Counted from the stretch's first letter, positions 15,106 to 24,414 are shown. The stretch is 38,123 nucleotides of DNA from an uncultured Bacteroidales bacterium (GCA_905234455.1 CAJOIH010000021.1:1-38123), one strand, 5' to 3'. Numbers and translations: made by a program. Notes: a model not told the origin generated them from the sequence alone.

Positions 15106-17868
15106 CTAGCTGCGGGGCAAGGTGATGACAAACGTGGCCCCCTTCCCTTCCCTGCTGTCGAAGGTGATGCTGCCTCCGGCCGACTGGATGATGTTGTAGG
15201 TCAGCGACAGGCCCACGCCCGAGCCTCCGGTCTTGGTGGTGAAGTTGGGCACGAAGATCATCTTCTTGTCTTCCTCCTTGATGCCCTTGCCGTTGTCTTT
15301 CACCGAGATGACATACGAGGTCTCGGTCGATTTCAGCTTGACCTCTACCCTACCGTCAGCCTTGGTGCCGATGGCTTGGGTGGCGTTCTTGATGATGTTG
15401 CCGATGGCGCTGTTGAGGTTGGTCTTGTCGCCGTTAAAGGTATGGTCTTGGGCGGGGTCGAACTCATAGCTGAACCGGATATTGTCGGTGGTGTCGTACA
15501 GGTTGACGAGGTTGCCCACGAGTTCGGCCAGGTCGAGGGGCTGCGGGTTGTTGACGGGCAGCTTGGCGTATTGCGAGAACGACGAGGCGATGTCGGACAG
15601 GGCGTCGATCTGCTCCAGCAAGGTCGACGAGGTGCGTTGGATGCGTTCGGCGACGGCGTTGTCCTGCTGTTCGGCGGAGCGTTGCAGCATCTGCACGCTG
15701 AGGCGCATCGGGGTGAGCGAGTTGTGGATCTCGTGGGCCACCTGACGGGCCACGCCGCGCCAGGCCGACTCGGCTGCGGTGCGGCGCAACTCTGCGGCGC
15801 TTTTCTCCAACTCGACGATGAGTTGGTTGTACTGCCGCACCAAGGCGCCGATCTCGTCGTCGCTGCGCCACTCGATGGGTTCGTTCTTCTGGTCGATCTT
15901 GAGGCGGCCGAGGTTGTCCTGGATCAAGGCCAAGGGCTGGGTGAGACGCTGGGTGAGGCGCAGCACGAAGAACAGGGCGATGCCCAGCAGGAGCAGCACG
16001 ATGTTGAGGTAGGTGAGCACGAAGTTGCGGATCTCGCGCTGTAGGTCGGTGCGACTCGAGAAGAACGGCGTGTTGAGGTAAGCCAGGAGGTTGCCTTCGG
16101 TATCGGTCAGGGGGAGGTAGGCCGACTCATAGACCACCTGGCCGAGATGTTCCTCGTGGGTGAAATACAGCCCCTGCTCGCGGTGAAGGCTCTGGTAGGC
16201 CTCAGCGTTCATCAGCGGCGCCTGCAGGTTGTTGTCGAAGATCTCGTGGCGGGTGGTGGCCAGCAGTTGGCCGTCGAGCCGGTAGAGGTTGATGTCGGTA
16301 TAGAAGGTGTTGGCATAACGCTGCAGCACGTCGTTCCAGCGGTCGCTCGAACCGAAACGGAGCAGGCTGCCGAAGTCGACGTCGTTGCGCATCTCGTTCA
16401 CCAGGGTGAGGGTGGTCTCGAACTGGGCGTCGGCGGTCTTCTGGTTGTAGAGGCTTCGCATATAGAGTACCGAGACGGGACCCATGGCCAGGAACGAGAT
16501 GCCCAGGGTGAGCAGGATGACGCTCTGCAGCCGCTGCCTGAAGCTGCGGTCGCGCCAGTGCCGCGGACGCTGTGCGTTGAGCAGCCACACCACCAGGAGG
16601 TAAGGCAGCAGCAGGCCGAGGAAAAACAGGGCAAAGGGGGCCGTGACTTCCGACCAACTTTTCCGTGCCGCGCTGATCACCAGGAGGTCGTTGTCGCCAT
16701 GGCGCATCGCATAGTGCTTGTAACGCTTGCTGTAGGTGAACTCGTCGAGGTTGAGCTTCAGGCTCTGGACGAGATTGGGATAGACGTAGCGGCCGTATTT
16801 GTAGACCAGCAGGCTGTCGCGGTAGTTGGCCACGGAGTAGTCCAGCGAAAACCCCTCAGGGGCCACGGGCTTGTAGAACTCGTAATAGAGGGCCTTGCGC
16901 TGCAGTGAATCCTTGGAGACCACCTCGATCTTTCCCAGATAGTTCGGGTCGAGGGTGTAATAGTCCATGAAATACAGGTCCTCGCCCACCTTCTGGTGCT
17001 TGTTGGTGTGTAGCTTGTCGAGGAAATAGGCCTCGCATTCGAAGACGGTGCCCGAGGGGTGTAGCGTGATCTCCTCGTGGGGGGCGCAGAGGGTGAGCGT
17101 CACCGTATAGGCGTTCATGTTGTCGTCGAACAGCAGCTCCTTGGAATAGTCGAGCACCAGGTCGGCCAGCACGTTGCTCTCGGCAAACACCATGTCGCGG
17201 AAGTCGGTATCGGTCTTGACCAGTTCGGCAAAGCCGTTGTACGAGAGCTCAAAGCGGGTGTCGCGCTTTTGGATGAGGCGTTCCGCCACGTTGCGCAGGT
17301 TTTGGTTTTGGCGCTTGGTGAAGGTTTTGGAATAAATATAGGTAGATAATATGGATATGATTAGGATCACCAGGATGCCGGGACCCACTTTGATTTGAGT
17401 TTGCTTTTTGCGGAAGATGAGCAGCAATCCGATCAGGATGAGGGCCAAAGGCAGCAGCAGGGTCCAATAGAGCGCCTTGCTGAACACGTGCGGGGTGTCG
17501 CCTTCGAGGCTTGGGTTGTTTTGGAGCAGGCTGAACTCATAGGTGGTGGTGTCGGCCTGCTGGTAGGCATGGACGTGGTAGGTGCCGGTAGGCAGTTGGC
17601 ACACGGTGTCGGTGCCCACGCTCACTTTACGCCGCATGAGGCGGGGGTTGACGTCGTTGCGGTTCCAGTAGACGAGGCTGTCGTTGGCATACACAAAGCG
17701 GCCGGGGCTGGGCAGCGGGTCGCGATGCTGGAGCAAGGCCTGCTGCACTCGGTGCTGCACCGCCGACTCGGTGGTCAAAAGGCGGACGAGCACCCCCAGC
17801 AGGAGGAGCAGGCCGAGGCCTGACCATAAGAGGATGCGGCCGGTGTGTTTTTTTCGTTCAGTGCTCAT
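15106..17868 (-). CDS. Multi-pass sensor histidine kinase (NtrY-like C-terminal half)
   Basis: The 920-residue protein has hydrophobic segments near 11-31, 132-152, 161-180, 405-428, 443-465 and 614-636. They separate a short and then a long non-cytoplasmic region and a second sensor-like region before the last membrane helix. A HAMP-like linker follows (LTQRLTQPLALIQDNLGRL). The H-box is AHEIHNSLTPMRLSVQML, with phospho-acceptor His712; many kinases have HEIKNPLTP here. N-box NIIKNATQAI, G1 box VKDNGKGI, and G2 box TKTGGSGVGLSL are all present, so ATP binding and autokinase activity are expected. No response regulator gene is in the window, so its partner is unknown. It overlaps the methyltransferase gene by 11 nt and ends the DUF4175-ybeY-mnmG operon. 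Confidence 0.9.
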   Translation of the reverse strand: MSTERKKHTGRILLWSGLGLLLLLGVLVRLLTTESAVQHRVQQALLQHRDPLPSPGRFVYANDSLVYWNRNDVNPRLMRRKVSVGTDTVCQLPTGTYHVHAYQQADTTTYEFSLLQNNPSLEGDTPHVFSKALYWTLLLPLALILIGLLLIFRKKQTQIKVGPGILVILIISILSTYIYSKTFTKRQNQNLRNVAERLIQKRDTRFELSYNGFAELVKTDTDFRDMVFAESNVLADLVLDYSKELLFDDNMNAYTVTLTLCAPHEEITLHPSGTVFECEAYFLDKLHTNKHQKVGEDLYFMDYYTLDPNYLGKIEVVSKDSLQRKALYYEFYKPVAPEGFSLDYSVANYRDSLLVYKYGRYVYPNLVQSLKLNLDEFTYSKRYKHYAMRHGDNDLLVISAARKSWSEVTAPFALFFLGLLLPYLLVVWLLNAQRPRHWRDRSFRQRLQSVILLTLGISFLAMGPVSVLYMRSLYNQKTADAQFETTLTLVNEMRNDVDFGSLLRFGSSDRWNDVLQRYANTFYTDINLYRLDGQLLATTRHEIFDNNLQAPLMNAEAYQSLHREQGLYFTHEEHLGQVVYESAYLPLTDTEGNLLAYLNTPFFSSRTDLQREIRNFVLTYLNIVLLLLGIALFFVLRLTQRLTQPLALIQDNLGRLKIDQKNEPIEWRSDDEIGALVRQYNQLIVELEKSAAELRRTAAESAWRGVARQVAHEIHNSLTPMRLSVQMLQRSAEQQDNAVAERIQRTSSTLLEQIDALSDIASSFSQYAKLPVNNPQPLDLAELVGNLVNLYDTTDNIRFSYEFDPAQDHTFNGDKTNLNSAIGNIIKNATQAIGTKADGRVEVKLKSTETSYVISVKDNGKGIKEEDKKMIFVPNFTTKTGGSGVGLSLTYNIIQSAGGSITFDSREGKGATFVITLPRS

Positions 17869-18763
17869 GGTTCAAGGTTTTGACGTCGGGCATCGGTTTT
17901 TCGAAAACATACACCAAGCTGGAGTACATTCCGGTTTTGCAGGCCTGGGTGTTCGACTTCAGGCCGAGGAAGGCACCTCGGACCAAAGCCAAGCTGTGGT
18001 GAAGATATTTCTCGCTCAGGAAGGAGATGTAAAACGCGTCCCAGACGAGTTTTTTCGACCCCCGGTAGGAGAAACCCAGCGATTCGAAGATATTTTGGAG
18101 GGTTTTGGGGGCAAAATGATTCAGATGCCGAGGCACATCCCAAGCGGCCCAGGCTTCTTTATAATGCTGACAATCAAACGATTGGAAGTTTGGAAGGGCA
18201 ATAACAAGACGTCCTCCGGGCTTGAGGAGACGGGTGATTTCGGATGTCTGGGTTTTGAGATCATCTACGTGTTCGAGGACGTGCCAAAGGGTGATGACGT
18301 CGAACGAGGCGTCTTCGAGCTCTAGGGATTGCTCTGGCGCCAGGGGACGGAAACCGAGACGGGTCTCGGCAATGTTTTTGGCATCCTCTGAGGGTTCGAT
18401 ACCTTGAATCTCCCAGCCTTTTTGTTTCACCTGGGCAAGGAAATCACCGACGCCGCATCCAATATCAAGTAGCTTACCTTTGGGGAAGTTTTGCAGGGCA
18501 ATGTTAACTTTGTTCTTGATATTGAAGCGTTTAACGAACTCATAGATCCGAGGGACCAAGCCTTTTTGGTTGGTTTGGTGGCTATAATATTCGTCCGATT
18601 GATAGTATTTTCCGATCACTGAAGGATCAGGGCGGGGCACGGTAAACAGCAAACCACAGTCTTCACATTCCAGAATATCGAATTCCTCTTTCGTCAGGAA
18701 TTCGTCTTTCAAGTGGAGATACAGTTTTTCTGTGGGTTTTCCGCACCAGGGACAGGTATTCAT
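17858..18763 (-). CDS. Class I SAM-dependent methyltransferase with N-terminal zinc ribbon
   Basis: The 301-residue protein begins with a zinc-ribbon made of Cys4/Cys7 and Cys33/Cys36 (CPWC and CEDC). It then has a Methyltransf_11/23-type Rossmann domain: SAM-binding motif LLDIGCGVGDF (98-108), acidic loop GIEPSE, then FDVITLWHVLEHV and LLKPGGRLVIALPN. The C-terminal part (HLNHFAPKTLQNIFESLGF) is typical of methyltransferases linked to sugar or polysaccharide modification, but the substrate is not determined. It starts 30 nt after mnmG and overlaps the histidine kinase start, implying co-transcription with both. Confidence 0.85.
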   Translation of the reverse strand: MNTCPWCGKPTEKLYLHLKDEFLTKEEFDILECEDCGLLFTVPRPDPSVIGKYYQSDEYYSHQTNQKGLVPRIYEFVKRFNIKNKVNIALQNFPKGKLLDIGCGVGDFLAQVKQKGWEIQGIEPSEDAKNIAETRLGFRPLAPEQSLELEDASFDVITLWHVLEHVDDLKTQTSEITRLLKPGGRLVIALPNFQSFDCQHYKEAWAAWDVPRHLNHFAPKTLQNIFESLGFSYRGSKKLVWDAFYISFLSEKYLHHSLALVRGAFLGLKSNTQACKTGMYSSLVYVFEKPMPDVKTLNHEH

Positions 18764-18772
18764 ATCGTTAAT

Positions 18773-18788
18773 GTTTTCACGTGAAACA
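18773..18788. promoter_or_regulatory. parS-like palindrome (candidate ParB-binding site)
   Basis: The perfect 12-bp palindrome TTTCACGTGAAA (18775-18786) lies within a 16-bp window matching 14 positions of the widely conserved parS consensus TGTTTCACGTGAAACA; the two outermost left bases differ. It sits in the 30-nt gap between mnmG and the methyltransferase gene. In many bacteria parS sites cluster near the replication origin and gidA/mnmG; no parA, parB or origin is visible in this window. Confidence 0.5.
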
Positions 18789-18793
18789 ATGAG

Positions 18794-20668
18794 CTATCTT
18801 CCTAAGAATATGGCTAATACGGAGATGTCGGCCGGCGAAATGCCGCTGATGCGACTGGCTTGGCCGAGGGTTTCCGGTTGGTATTTGTTGAGCTTTTCGC
18901 GGGCTTCGTAGGAAAGCGATTGCAGGCTATGGTAATCGAAATCGGAGGGCAGTTTGACGTATTCCAAACGGTTCAGTTTCTCTGCCAAATCATATTCCTT
19001 GTTGATGTAACCGTCGTATTTGATGAGGATTTCGGCTTCCTGCACACATTCGCGGACGAAGCGGTCGGTGAGATCGTACTTTTCCTTCAGGGGTTCCAGG
19101 GCGGCGATCATATCAAACAAATTGAGTTGCGGCCTAAGCAGGACATAGCCCAGTTTTGCCCTTTGGGCGATGGGCGAAGTGCCTTGCGACTCCAGGAAAC
19201 CGTTGATAGCCTCTGGTGTAACGCTGGTTTGGTTCAGGTATTCCACCATGGTGTCGACGGCCTCTTTCTTGCGCAGGTACTGTTGCATACGGTCTTCTTG
19301 GGCCAGCCCCAGCTGATATGCTTTTTCGGTGAGACGGGCGTCGGCGTTGTCCTGCCTAAGCAAAATACGGTATTCTGCGCGGCTAGTGAACATGCGGTAG
19401 GGCTCGTCCACGCCTTTGGTGATCAAGTCGTCGATAAGCACGCCGATATAGGCTTCGGAACGCGAAAGCACAAACGGCTCCTCGTCGTGAATGAGCCTAT
19501 GGGCGTTGATGCCGGCCATCAAACCCTGGCAAGCAGCCTCTTCGTAGCCCGTGGTACCGTTGATCTGTCCCGCAAAAAACAGTCCATGCACCAGCCGTGT
19601 CTCGAGCGAATGATGCAGCTGTACGGGTGGGAAATAGTCGTATTCGATGGCGTATCCGGGACGGTAGATCTTGGCATGTTCGAAGCCCTCGATGGCTTGC
19701 AAGGCCTCATATTGGATGTAGTCGGGCAGCGATGAGCTGAATCCGTTCAGGTAATACTCCTGGGTGGTCCAGCCTTCGGGTTCCACAAACAGCTGGTGGC
19801 TGTCCTTATCCGAAAAACGCTCTATTTTGTCCTCTATGCTGGGACAATACCGTGGACCCACGCCTTGGATCCTGCCGGTAAACATAGGCGAATATTGGAA
19901 TCCTTTCCTGAGAATCTCATGCACTTTGAGCGAGGTCCGGGCGATATAGCAGCTCCTTTGATGCTGGATGGGCTCATGGTCGAGATACGAAAAGCCAGTG
20001 ACTTCCTCGTCGCCAGGTTGCTCCACCAGCTTTGAGAAGTCGATGGTGCGGCCGTCGATGCGCACGGGGGTACCCGTCTTCAACCGTTTCACCTCGAATC
20101 CATGTTCCCTCAGCTGCTCCGATATGCCATGGCTGGCGCTCTCCCCCATCCTTCCGCCGGGGAAATGCATCTCGCCGATGTGGATCAACCCATTCAAGAA
20201 GGTGCCGTTGGTCAGCACCACGGCCTTGGCGTGAACGTCGCCGCCCATGAAGGTATGCACACCCACCACCCTGTCGCCTTCGAACAGTAGGCCGTCCACC
20301 GAGTCCTGCCAGAAGTCCAGGTTCGGCACTTTTTCCAGTTGGCTCCGCCACTCGGCAGAGAACATCATCTTGTCGCTTTGGCATCGGGGACTCCACATGG
20401 CGGGACCCTTGCTGCGGTTCAACATGCGGAACTGGATCATGGTCTTGTCCGACACGATGCCCGAATAACCGCCCAAGGCATCAATCTCCCGTACAATCTG
20501 TCCCTTGGCAATGCCACCCATGGCCGGGTTGCACGACATGGAGGCCATAAGCCGCAAATCCATCGTCACCAATAGCACCTTATTGCCCAGGTTGGCAGCA
20601 GCGGCAGCAGCCTCGCATCCCGCGTGACCCGCCCCCACAACGATGATATCGTATTGATCAAATTTCAT
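18794..20668 (-). CDS. mnmG: tRNA uridine-5-carboxymethylaminomethyl(34) synthesis enzyme MnmG
   Basis: The 624-residue flavoprotein, with MnmE, adds the carboxymethylaminomethyl group to U34 of certain tRNAs. The N-terminal FAD-binding Rossmann motif is VVGAGHAGCEAA (Gly12, Gly14, Gly17). The family signature SMSCNPAMGGIAKGQIVREI follows near residue 44. Later motifs include FRMLNRSKGPAM, YCPSIEDKIERF and FFAGQINGTTGYEEAA. The C-terminal helical domain ends ISPADISVLAIFLGR. Length is normal. It begins 26 nt after ybeY in an operon with DUF4175 upstream and a methyltransferase downstream. Confidence 0.97.
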   Translation of the reverse strand: MKFDQYDIIVVGAGHAGCEAAAAAANLGNKVLLVTMDLRLMASMSCNPAMGGIAKGQIVREIDALGGYSGIVSDKTMIQFRMLNRSKGPAMWSPRCQSDKMMFSAEWRSQLEKVPNLDFWQDSVDGLLFEGDRVVGVHTFMGGDVHAKAVVLTNGTFLNGLIHIGEMHFPGGRMGESASHGISEQLREHGFEVKRLKTGTPVRIDGRTIDFSKLVEQPGDEEVTGFSYLDHEPIQHQRSCYIARTSLKVHEILRKGFQYSPMFTGRIQGVGPRYCPSIEDKIERFSDKDSHQLFVEPEGWTTQEYYLNGFSSSLPDYIQYEALQAIEGFEHAKIYRPGYAIEYDYFPPVQLHHSLETRLVHGLFFAGQINGTTGYEEAACQGLMAGINAHRLIHDEEPFVLSRSEAYIGVLIDDLITKGVDEPYRMFTSRAEYRILLRQDNADARLTEKAYQLGLAQEDRMQQYLRKKEAVDTMVEYLNQTSVTPEAINGFLESQGTSPIAQRAKLGYVLLRPQLNLFDMIAALEPLKEKYDLTDRFVRECVQEAEILIKYDGYINKEYDLAEKLNRLEYVKLPSDFDYHSLQSLSYEAREKLNKYQPETLGQASRISGISPADISVLAIFLGR

Positions 20669-20684
20669 TGTTTCACAAGGAACA
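20669..20684. promoter_or_regulatory. Second parS-like sequence, immediately upstream of mnmG
   Basis: The 16-mer TGTTTCACAAGGAACA touches the mnmG start codon. Its reverse complement TGTTCCTTGTGAAACA differs from the B. subtilis-type parS (TGTTCCACGTGAAACA) at two central positions. The loss of the central CACGTG is a serious mismatch, so this is weaker than the site at 18773-18788; it could be a degenerate copy or chance. Confidence 0.25.
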
Positions 20685-20694
20685 TTTTGTTTAA

Positions 20695-21129
20695 CTAATT
20701 GATTGTCTTGTTGTTATAGTATAATTTCAAGCATTCTTCCTCTTTGGAACGCATCTGGGCGACCTCCGCGTCGGTATGGTCGTCGAAACCGATCAAATGG
20801 AGCACCCCGTGGATCATCACCCGAAGCAACTCGCTCTCGAAAGTACGACCAAAGGTACGGCTGTTTTCGGCAATGCGGTCGAGGCTGATGCAAAACTCGC
20901 TGGAAATCCAATCGCCCTCGTCAGCCAACGGGAAAGTGACGATATCGGTGTAGAAATCGTGCCCCAGCCGACGCTGGTTGATGTCGAGCAAAGCCTCGTC
21001 GCTGCAGAAATAATAGTAGAGCTCCCCTACCCTATAGCCGCAGCCAGCCACGACTTCGGCAATCCATTGGCGGACCCGCTCGTCGTCCAACTCAGGTTTC
21101 GGCACATCGACGGTTGCAAAGCGTATCAT
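20695..21129 (-). CDS. ybeY: Endoribonuclease YbeY (rRNA maturation)
   Basis: The 144-residue protein is a zinc-dependent RNase of the UPF0054 family, needed for 16S rRNA 3' maturation and ribosome quality control. The zinc motif HGVLHLIGFDDH supplies His107 and His111, with Asp117 or His118 as the third ligand. The conserved N-terminal strand ends YYYFCSDEALLDINQRRLGHDFYTDIVTF in outline, with the TDVVTF-like element. It starts 1 nt after the DUF4175 gene stop and precedes mnmG by 26 nt, so the three are co-transcribed. Confidence 0.93.
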   Translation of the reverse strand: MIRFATVDVPKPELDDERVRQWIAEVVAGCGYRVGELYYYFCSDEALLDINQRRLGHDFYTDIVTFPLADEGDWISSEFCISLDRIAENSRTFGRTFESELLRVMIHGVLHLIGFDDHTDAEVAQMRSKEEECLKLYYNNKTIN

Positions 21130-21130
21130 A

Positions 21131-24100
21131 TTAATTAAGGTTGCGTTTCAAATAATACTCGTTGATCTTGGTACGGTAATAGGGCTGGTATTGGATGGGG
21201 TTCAGCCGCAGGAACTCCTGGCTCTTCTTCAGCTGCTGCTTGTAGAAGAGCTCGTCCACCTTGCGGTCGAAGCCCGAGCCCTTGTATTCGTTCGACTTGC
21301 GTTTCTCGTCCTGGTCGCGCTTCTCCTGGGCCTTTTCCGACTCAAGCATCCTCGAGAGGATCTTGCGGTTCTGCTCGATGGTCTGCGGCGTCAGGCGCTT
21401 GTTCACGAGGTCCTCTTCGAGCCGTTCCATGTCCTTGATGATCTGGTTGAGGCCATCGTCGCCCAGCTGCCCCTCTTTCTTCATCTCGTCGAGCATCTGC
21501 TGCATGCTGCGGCGGATCATCTCCTGTTCGGCAGCCATGCGGGCAAACTCCTCCGACTGCGAAGGCTTGGGCTGGCCTTGTTGTTGCTGCTGCATCTGCT
21601 GCTGGAGTTGCTTGAGCTGCTGGCCCAGCTGCTCCTGAAGCTGCTTCATCTGCTGCATGTTCTTGCCTTTTTGGCCCGATTTCGGGTTTTTCTTGCCCGA
21701 GGTGTTGCAGGCGGCGCCCATCATCATGCTCTCTTCCATCTCTTCGAGCGATTCGGCCAGCATCAAGGCCAGGTTGTTCATCGAGACCAAGGCGCGTTGC
21801 TGGTTGCTCACCGCCATGCCGAAATGCAGGTCGTTCATGTTCTTCAAGGCCACCTCGGTCTGCCGGTCGATGTTGGCAATCTCGTCGAACACGAAGTTCT
21901 GGATGGAAGGCTGCCGCTGGGCCATGGCGCGGAGCGAGTCCTCCACCATGTCGAAGTTGGCCTGCAGCTCCTTCTGCTGCACGATTTTCTGGGAGACCAT
22001 GGGGTCGTCGGTGCGGAGCTTGCCGAGGGCTTCCATCAGGTCTTCCTGGCGGTGCGACGAGCGCACCACGTTCTCGAGCAGGATGCGCACCAGGTGGGCG
22101 TCTTCGGCCAGCTGCTCCTCCCCGCCCATCATCATCTCCATGAGCATGGCGTCAGCCATCTGCTTCATCTTGCCGCCAGCGTCCTTTTTGTTGCCCTGGT
22201 CGAGGTCCTGTTCGATGGCCTCTTCCATGGCCTCGTCCTGCTGCAGGTTGAAGGGCTCGGTGAGCTGCTGGTTGCGCTCCATGAGGGTATCGAGGCTCTG
22301 CATCATCTCCTGGAACTCCTCCTTGGCTTCGGAGGCCGACAGGGTGTCGCGCCCTTGTTCGAGCTCCTCCCCTAGCTCGTTGAGGTTCTCGATGAGCTCG
22401 TTGAGGTCTTTCTCCATCTTGAGTTGCTCAAGCAGCGCGAGGTTGCGGTCGAGCAGGTCCTGCATCTTCTTGTTGTCCTGTTTCAGGCTCTGCAGCAGGT
22501 CCTGCATGCGGTCACGGGGCATCTGGTCGAGGAGTTTCTCGATCTCCTCCATCATCTTGCGCAACTCCTCGGGGATCACCTGGTCGAAGAGCTCGCTGAT
22601 CTGTTCCTGCTTCTTGCGCAGCTCCTCGTTGGCCAGGTCGTGCTGTTCCATGAAGTCGCTCAGCCGTTCCTGCTCCTCTTGCAGGCGGTTCCACTCCTCC
22701 TCCATGGCGTTCTGTTTCTCGACCAGCTCCTTAATCTTCTCCTTGTCGGTCCAGTCGAGGTCCTTCTTCGATGTCAGCTCCTGCAGCATCCGCTCGATGT
22801 CGTCGCGCAGCTTGGAGGCCTCGTCGGCCTTGGCCGACATGCGGTCCATGATGTCGTTCTCGGTCTGCTCGGCCAGCGAGTCGAGGGCCGCCAGCGAGGG
22901 CTTGTAGTACTCGAATACCTCCGAGCGCTTCGACTTGGGCCCGTGGTAGCCGTCGTTGTCCCAGACCTCGAAGTAGACCTCGAGGTGTTGGCCGGGCATG
23001 ATTTCTAGGGAGTCTAGATTGATATTATAGAAGAACGACGTGCGCAGGGTGGATTTGTCGAAGGGCACGGAGAGGGTAATTTCGCGTTCGGCGGGCTGTT
23101 TCACCTGACCGTGGAACACGAGGCGGCTGAAGCCGTAGTCGTCGGCGAGGAGCCCGCTGAAATAGATCTGGGTGGAGAGCTCCTCATCGAAGGGTTCCAC
23201 GCGGATGTCGGGGTAGGCGTCGGGGATGACGTCGACGATGAAGCGGATGGGGTCGAACTGCGCTGACCAGGCGTTGCGGCAGCTCAGGTCGAACTGGAAC
23301 GCGTTGGCGGCCACAAAGGGCACGGCGACCTCACCGTCGGCGGCAGGGTAGGGGGTCACCACCGAGTCGCGGCACACCAGCAGCGTATCGCAGTCGCGGG
23401 TGTGGAACACGAACTGCAGGCGTGTGCCTTGGGGCACCAGCAGGCGGGTCTTGCCCTCGAACACCTCGTTCGCACGACGGATGTAGGCCGGATAGACGGC
23501 CCGGCATTGGTAGGAGAGGAGGGCGGGGTTGGGCCGCACCGTGACGGGGATGGGAGGGCTCACGTAATCGCCGCCCACCACCTGGAAGCTGAAGTCGTGG
23601 TAGAGGTTCTTGAAGGTATAGGTGTGCTCGTTGACCGAGACCTTGGTAAACAGCTGCTGGCCCATGCTGCTCTTCACGTAGAAGGCATCGGGGATCTGGC
23701 TGCCTTCGACATGGATGGTGAAGGGCAGGTCGGCCCCTTGGCGCGTCTCGACAGCCTCCTGCTGGAGCGTGACGGAGAAGGGGAGGGGCTTCTCGAATTC
23801 CTGCTGGTAGTTGAGGATGCGCTGGGCCGGCTGGACCGAGAACTGGGGGAGGAAGAGGGCGAGGAGCACCAGCACGACGAGGAGCGCCAGGAAGAGGTAG
23901 GCGTATTTCCGGTTGGCCTTGAGGTCGACCGCATCGGTGAAGCGGAGGGGTGCCAGCTGGGCGGTGCGCTGCTCAATGGTGGCCTCGAGAAGCTGCTGCG
24001 AGCCAGCGTCGGTGGCGTTGGCCGAGAGCTGCAGGGTGTTGAGCAGCTTGTCGTCGACCTCGGGGAAGAAACGGCCGATGAGCAGGGCGGCCTGCTCGAG

Positions 24101-24367
24101 CGTCATCTTCTTGCGGTAGCGGATGAGGTTGACCAAGGGGATCAGGAAATACACCACCAGCACCACGGCGCTGCCCGCCAGCAACAGGGCGAAGAGCACC
24201 CGGCGCACGCCCGACGAGAACCACGAGAAATACTCGAGGGTGTTGACGGCCAGATAGAACAGGATCCAGAGGGCAGCGCCCACCAGCACGCCTTGGATCA
24301 GGCGGTTCAGGTAGAACTTCCTGACAAAGCGTTCGATCTTTTCTATCAACAGTCGTTGCGAGCCCAT
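21131..24367 (-). CDS. DUF4175-like large membrane protein with long coiled coil
   Basis: With ATG 24367 (MGSQRLLIEKIERF) the protein has 1078 residues. The open frame continues 820 nt further upstream, but that part is antisense to the BACON gene and lies before the promoter (TATCTTTG, 24387-24394), so it is not coding. Two hydrophobic segments lie near 24-45 and 55-80 and a third near 152-172 (YLFLALLVVLVLLALFLP). A beta-rich extracytoplasmic region follows. From about residue 580 to the end it is a long, highly charged coiled coil with a Gln-rich tract (KQLQEQLGQQLKQLQQQMQQ and a following QQQ run). Its function is unknown; it resembles DUF4175/TIGR02302-like proteins. It heads the operon with ybeY and mnmG. 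Confidence 0.8.
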   Translation of the reverse strand: MGSQRLLIEKIERFVRKFYLNRLIQGVLVGAALWILFYLAVNTLEYFSWFSSGVRRVLFALLLAGSAVVLVVYFLIPLVNLIRYRKKMTLEQAALLIGRFFPEVDDKLLNTLQLSANATDAGSQQLLEATIEQRTAQLAPLRFTDAVDLKANRKYAYLFLALLVVLVLLALFLPQFSVQPAQRILNYQQEFEKPLPFSVTLQQEAVETRQGADLPFTIHVEGSQIPDAFYVKSSMGQQLFTKVSVNEHTYTFKNLYHDFSFQVVGGDYVSPPIPVTVRPNPALLSYQCRAVYPAYIRRANEVFEGKTRLLVPQGTRLQFVFHTRDCDTLLVCRDSVVTPYPAADGEVAVPFVAANAFQFDLSCRNAWSAQFDPIRFIVDVIPDAYPDIRVEPFDEELSTQIYFSGLLADDYGFSRLVFHGQVKQPAEREITLSVPFDKSTLRTSFFYNINLDSLEIMPGQHLEVYFEVWDNDGYHGPKSKRSEVFEYYKPSLAALDSLAEQTENDIMDRMSAKADEASKLRDDIERMLQELTSKKDLDWTDKEKIKELVEKQNAMEEEWNRLQEEQERLSDFMEQHDLANEELRKKQEQISELFDQVIPEELRKMMEEIEKLLDQMPRDRMQDLLQSLKQDNKKMQDLLDRNLALLEQLKMEKDLNELIENLNELGEELEQGRDTLSASEAKEEFQEMMQSLDTLMERNQQLTEPFNLQQDEAMEEAIEQDLDQGNKKDAGGKMKQMADAMLMEMMMGGEEQLAEDAHLVRILLENVVRSSHRQEDLMEALGKLRTDDPMVSQKIVQQKELQANFDMVEDSLRAMAQRQPSIQNFVFDEIANIDRQTEVALKNMNDLHFGMAVSNQQRALVSMNNLALMLAESLEEMEESMMMGAACNTSGKKNPKSGQKGKNMQQMKQLQEQLGQQLKQLQQQMQQQQQGQPKPSQSEEFARMAAEQEMIRRSMQQMLDEMKKEGQLGDDGLNQIIKDMERLEEDLVNKRLTPQTIEQNRKILSRMLESEKAQEKRDQDEKRKSNEYKGSGFDRKVDELFYKQQLKKSQEFLRLNPIQYQPYYRTKINEYYLKRNLN

Positions 24368-24386
24368 GACATAAATATTCAAGGTG

Positions 24387-24394
24387 CAAAGATA
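24387..24394 (-). promoter_or_regulatory. -7 promoter element (TATCTTTG) for the DUF4175-ybeY-mnmG operon
   Basis: TATCTTTGCACC on the minus strand matches TAnnTTTG, 19 nt before the ATG at 24367. It faces away from the plus-strand element at 24415-24422, forming a compact divergent promoter region of about 70 bp. Confidence 0.7.
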
Positions 24395-24414
24395 GCTCAT
24401 TTCTGAGAAATAAT

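Noticed and set aside
21560..21650. Gln-rich repeats in the DUF4175 gene as a CRISPR or variable repeat
   Set aside because: The repetition comes from CAG/CTG-like Gln codons inside a coiled coil; there are no regular spacers or unit boundaries. No CRISPR array is seen in the window.
21191..22375. Leu/His-rich 394-codon plus-strand frame opposite the DUF4175 coiled coil
   Set aside because: It is the complement of a Gln/Glu/Lys-rich coiled coil, which automatically gives Leu/His-rich open frames. No independent coding evidence.
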